Shown piece by piece: positions 5,768 to 7,404 of a stretch of DNA of 7,404 nucleotides. Position numbers and translations under genes: made by a program. Location: assembly GCA_964452155.1 (NCBI GenBank), contig CAYVLC010000136.1, positions 1-7,404 of the forward strand, given 5' to 3'. Each line of letters opens with the position of its first letter. Positions within the stretch are counted from its first letter, which is position 1. This stretch comes from UBA2632 sp964452155 (GTDB lineage: Bacteria > Bacteroidota > Bacteroidia > Bacteroidales > Dysgonomonadaceae). The notes under the pieces were generated by a model. The model made no database searches, was not told where the DNA came from, and saw nothing but the letters and a program-made list of their open reading frames with translations.

Positions 5768-6760
5768 ATGGCAAGATTAGTAACACTTTATTCTCTCCAA
5801 TGGGGAGATTTATCATTAGAAGATGTTTGTATTAAAGCAAAAAGCTTTGGCTACGATGGCCTTGAGCTTGGACTACCCGACCATTTGGATGTGCAACAAA
5901 CAGATGCTGCCTACTATGAAGGTATAAAAGAACTTTTGGCAAAACACGATTTACAATTGAAAACCATCTCTACTCATTTAGTTGGTCAAGCGGTTTGCGA
6001 CCAAATTGATGAACGTCATAAGGCAATCCTCCCTGATCATATTTGGGGCGATGGTGATCCAGAAGGGGTTCGCCAGCGAGCAGCACAAGAGTTGATATTG
6101 ACTGCCAGAGCAGCTAAGGCTTTAGGGGTGAATACAGTTGTTGGTTTTACAGGTAGCCCTATATGGCACTTGCTTTATGCTTTTCCACCTTTCCCGGAGT
6201 CAACCATTGAGGAAGGATACAAAGATTTTGCTCGTCGTTTTACCCCTATTTTAGATGAATACCAAAAACTAGGTGTTCGTTTTGCACTCGAAGTGCATCC
6301 TACCGAAATTGCATTTGACACTCTTTCGGCTCGCAAGGCGCTAGAGGCTTTAAATCATCATTCTGCTTTTGGTTTCAATTACGACCCAAGTCACTTAGGA
6401 TATCAGGGAGTAGATTACGTTGATTTTATTTACGAGTTTTCTGATCGCATATTCCATGTTCACATGAAAGATGTCTATTGGAGCGACACACCAAAGCAAG
6501 TTGGAGTATTTGGAGGTCACATTCCTTTTGGCGATCCACGACGCTTTTGGAACTTCAGAAGTGTGGGCCGAGGAAAAATCAATTTTGAGGAAATTATACG
6601 CGCCCTCAACACAATTGGCTATCAAGGCCCTCTATCTATAGAGTGGGAAGATAGTGCCATGGATAGAGAGCAAGGTGCTCGCGAATCGTGTGAGTTTACA
6701 AAGCGAATAGACTTTCAGATTTCGGCACATTCGTTCGATGCCTTTTTCTCGAAAGAATAA
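5768..6760 (+). CDS. sugar isomerase/epimerase, xylose-isomerase-like TIM barrel
   Basis: This is a 330-residue cytoplasmic protein of the AP-endonuclease-2/xylose-isomerase-like TIM barrel group (COG1082), full length, starting with the typical MARLVTLYSLQWGDLSLE. The divalent-metal site is complete: Glu175 in RFALEVHPTE, Asp206 and His209 in NYDPSHLGYQ, His232 in FHVHMKDV, and Glu292 in LSIEWEDS. Arg268 in the GRGKINF loop probably binds substrate. GYDGLELGLPDHLDV (about 28-42) is the N-terminal substrate-side segment; relatives I recall have Cys-Trp-Gly-Asp-His where this one has Leu-Pro-Asp-His. Such enzymes isomerise or epimerise sugars or keto-sugars and often work with Gfo/Idh/MocA dehydrogenases, none of which is here. 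The exact substrate is unknown. ATG at 5768 follows the promoter at 5662-5692 with no convincing Shine-Dalgarno. It is divergent from the glycosidase/fucosidase unit, suggesting shared induction. Confidence 0.88.
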   Translation: MARLVTLYSLQWGDLSLEDVCIKAKSFGYDGLELGLPDHLDVQQTDAAYYEGIKELLAKHDLQLKTISTHLVGQAVCDQIDERHKAILPDHIWGDGDPEGVRQRAAQELILTARAAKALGVNTVVGFTGSPIWHLLYAFPPFPESTIEEGYKDFARRFTPILDEYQKLGVRFALEVHPTEIAFDTLSARKALEALNHHSAFGFNYDPSHLGYQGVDYVDFIYEFSDRIFHVHMKDVYWSDTPKQVGVFGGHIPFGDPRRFWNFRSVGRGKINFEEIIRALNTIGYQGPLSIEWEDSAMDREQGARESCEFTKRIDFQISAHSFDAFFSKE

Positions 6761-7066
6761 AGCTTTTGTAATTGTTCCTGTTTTGAAATAATTAAAATGG
6801 AAAGTCTAGATTGCTGAAATTCTCGTTTTATTTTGTGTTTTTCTTACCTGGCGCAAGTTTGTAAAATGCGCATTTGTTTCAAAAGCACAAAAACAGATTT
6901 TACTTATCTATAAACGGAGCACGTTCTGTTTTTTATAATCTTAGATAGTGCATTCTTCACTGTTGCTAGCATCTGACAATTATTATTACAGCTAATTGCA
7001 TTAACTTGAGATATACACTTAAGATTTTTATAATAAAAGAATATTTGTAAACAGTTTTAGAGTATG
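6761..7066. other. AT-rich spacer, no gene seen
   Basis: No coding frame is supported on either strand. The only structure is AAAAACAGA (6889-6897) facing TCTGTTTTT (6925-6933), a 9-bp inverted repeat with a 27-base spacer that ends in a T-run. It could be a weak terminator for the isomerase gene 130 bases upstream, but the low GC and long loop make this doubtful. No better terminator lies closer to the gene. Confidence 0.4.
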
Positions 7067-7138
7067 CTGATGAGTAATTCTGTTCCAATAATATTATTTG
7101 AACAGAATTATTTATAGCTTCATCAGTTATTTTTTTAT
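7067..7138 (+). terminator. two-part hairpin followed by a T-rich run
   Basis: CTGATGA (7067-7073) pairs with TCATCAG (7120-7126). Inside it TAATTCTGTTC (7075-7085) pairs perfectly with GAACAGAATTA (7100-7110) around a 14-base loop. The right side has an extra 9-base bulge. The T-rich run (TTATTTTTTTATTT) follows directly, which fits termination of plus-strand transcripts. It lies about 300 bases past the isomerase stop, so it may end that long transcript, end an unannotated RNA, or belong to a mobile-element remnant. Confidence 0.45.
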
Positions 7139-7252
7139 TTATCATACTATCACTATCTTTTTGGGGTTATTTATTTTTTTTAATCCTACCCGCCAATCCT
7201 TAAAGCATAATCTTTTCAAATCAATATCAAACAGGCTCTCTAGAGGTACTGT

Positions 7253-7275
7253 TATTTTATTTCAATGATAAAATA
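7253..7275. repeat. short AT-only inverted repeat
   Basis: TATTTTAT (7253-7260) and ATAAAATA (7268-7275) are perfect 8-bp inverted repeats around TTCAATG. The stem has no GC pairs, so it would be weak as RNA. It is noted mainly because it is one of several inverted repeats crowded into the last 340 bases. Confidence 0.5.
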
Positions 7276-7319
7276 GACTTCGAAAACACGTTTTGAAAAC
7301 TTTTCTATCTCTTTCTATG

Positions 7320-7374
7320 GATGCATTGCTTCCATTACCTGGTAATGAGAGAAACGGAGCAAGCATTTTGCATC
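7320..7374. repeat. nested inverted-repeat element near the right edge
   Basis: Three nested pairs are visible. GATGCA (7320-7325) faces TGCATC (7369-7374). TTGCT (7326-7330) faces AGCAA (7358-7362). CATTACC (7333-7339) and GGTAATG (7341-7347) form an almost gapless palindrome in the middle. As RNA or single-stranded DNA this could fold into a long bulged stem; as duplex the central palindrome looks like a protein site. Function is unknown. Confidence 0.45.
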
Positions 7375-7404
7375 ATTACTAACGTGAGTTCGGGATAAGA
7401 TTAT

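Noticed and set aside
6395..6625. Minus-strand 76-codon ORF inside the isomerase gene
   Set aside because: It is antisense to conserved metal-site segments of a clear enzyme, so it is a shadow frame.

Overview
The window looks like chromosomal DNA from a Bacteroidota bacterium. It is AT-rich, with signal-peptide and lipoprotein carbohydrate enzymes of the kind common in that phylum. One promoter fits the Bacteroidota pattern (TTG, 20 bases, TATATTTG). Shine-Dalgarno sequences are largely absent, and gene families such as DUF302, a DUF4412-like protein, a GH29 fucosidase with PA14, and a COG1082-type sugar isomerase fit the same picture. I see no tRNA, rRNA, CRISPR array or complete mobile element.

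Layout from left to right. A DUF302 gene on the minus strand (32-418) has its 3' end, including the stop codon, tandemly duplicated. A gene-poor stretch (419-1143) follows. It holds a 15-bp-arm palindrome and a possible decayed reading frame. Next, on the plus strand, is a TTG-started, methionine-rich secreted protein (1144-1971) resembling the DUF4412 group. It converges on the sugar genes at a perfect 21-bp-arm bidirectional terminator (2025-2075). The core is a two-gene minus-strand unit, read from right to left. First comes a predicted lipoprotein with an (alpha/alpha)6-toroid glycosidase-like fold (4003-5310). Second comes a secreted alpha-L-fucosidase of family GH29 carrying an embedded PA14 domain (2099-3925). 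A 457-bp divergent spacer separates this unit from a plus-strand xylose-isomerase-like TIM barrel sugar isomerase/epimerase (5768-6760), which has a clear promoter. The last 640 bases hold no gene but several inverted repeats.

How the genes may work together (inference): the two exported enzymes would release fucose and another sugar from a fucosylated glycan outside the cytoplasm or in the periplasm. The divergent cytoplasmic isomerase/epimerase would then process a sugar or keto-sugar. No SusC/SusD pair, transporter, regulator, dehydrogenase or fucose kinase/isomerase lies in the window, so this is a small locus that must rely on genes elsewhere.

The best candidates for something new are the glycosidase-like lipoprotein of unassigned family beside the PA14-bearing fucosidase, the TTG start overlapping an 11-codon leader frame, a possible 49-residue small ORF in the divergent spacer, and the structured gene-free right end. 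I found no clear sign of a wholly new system.
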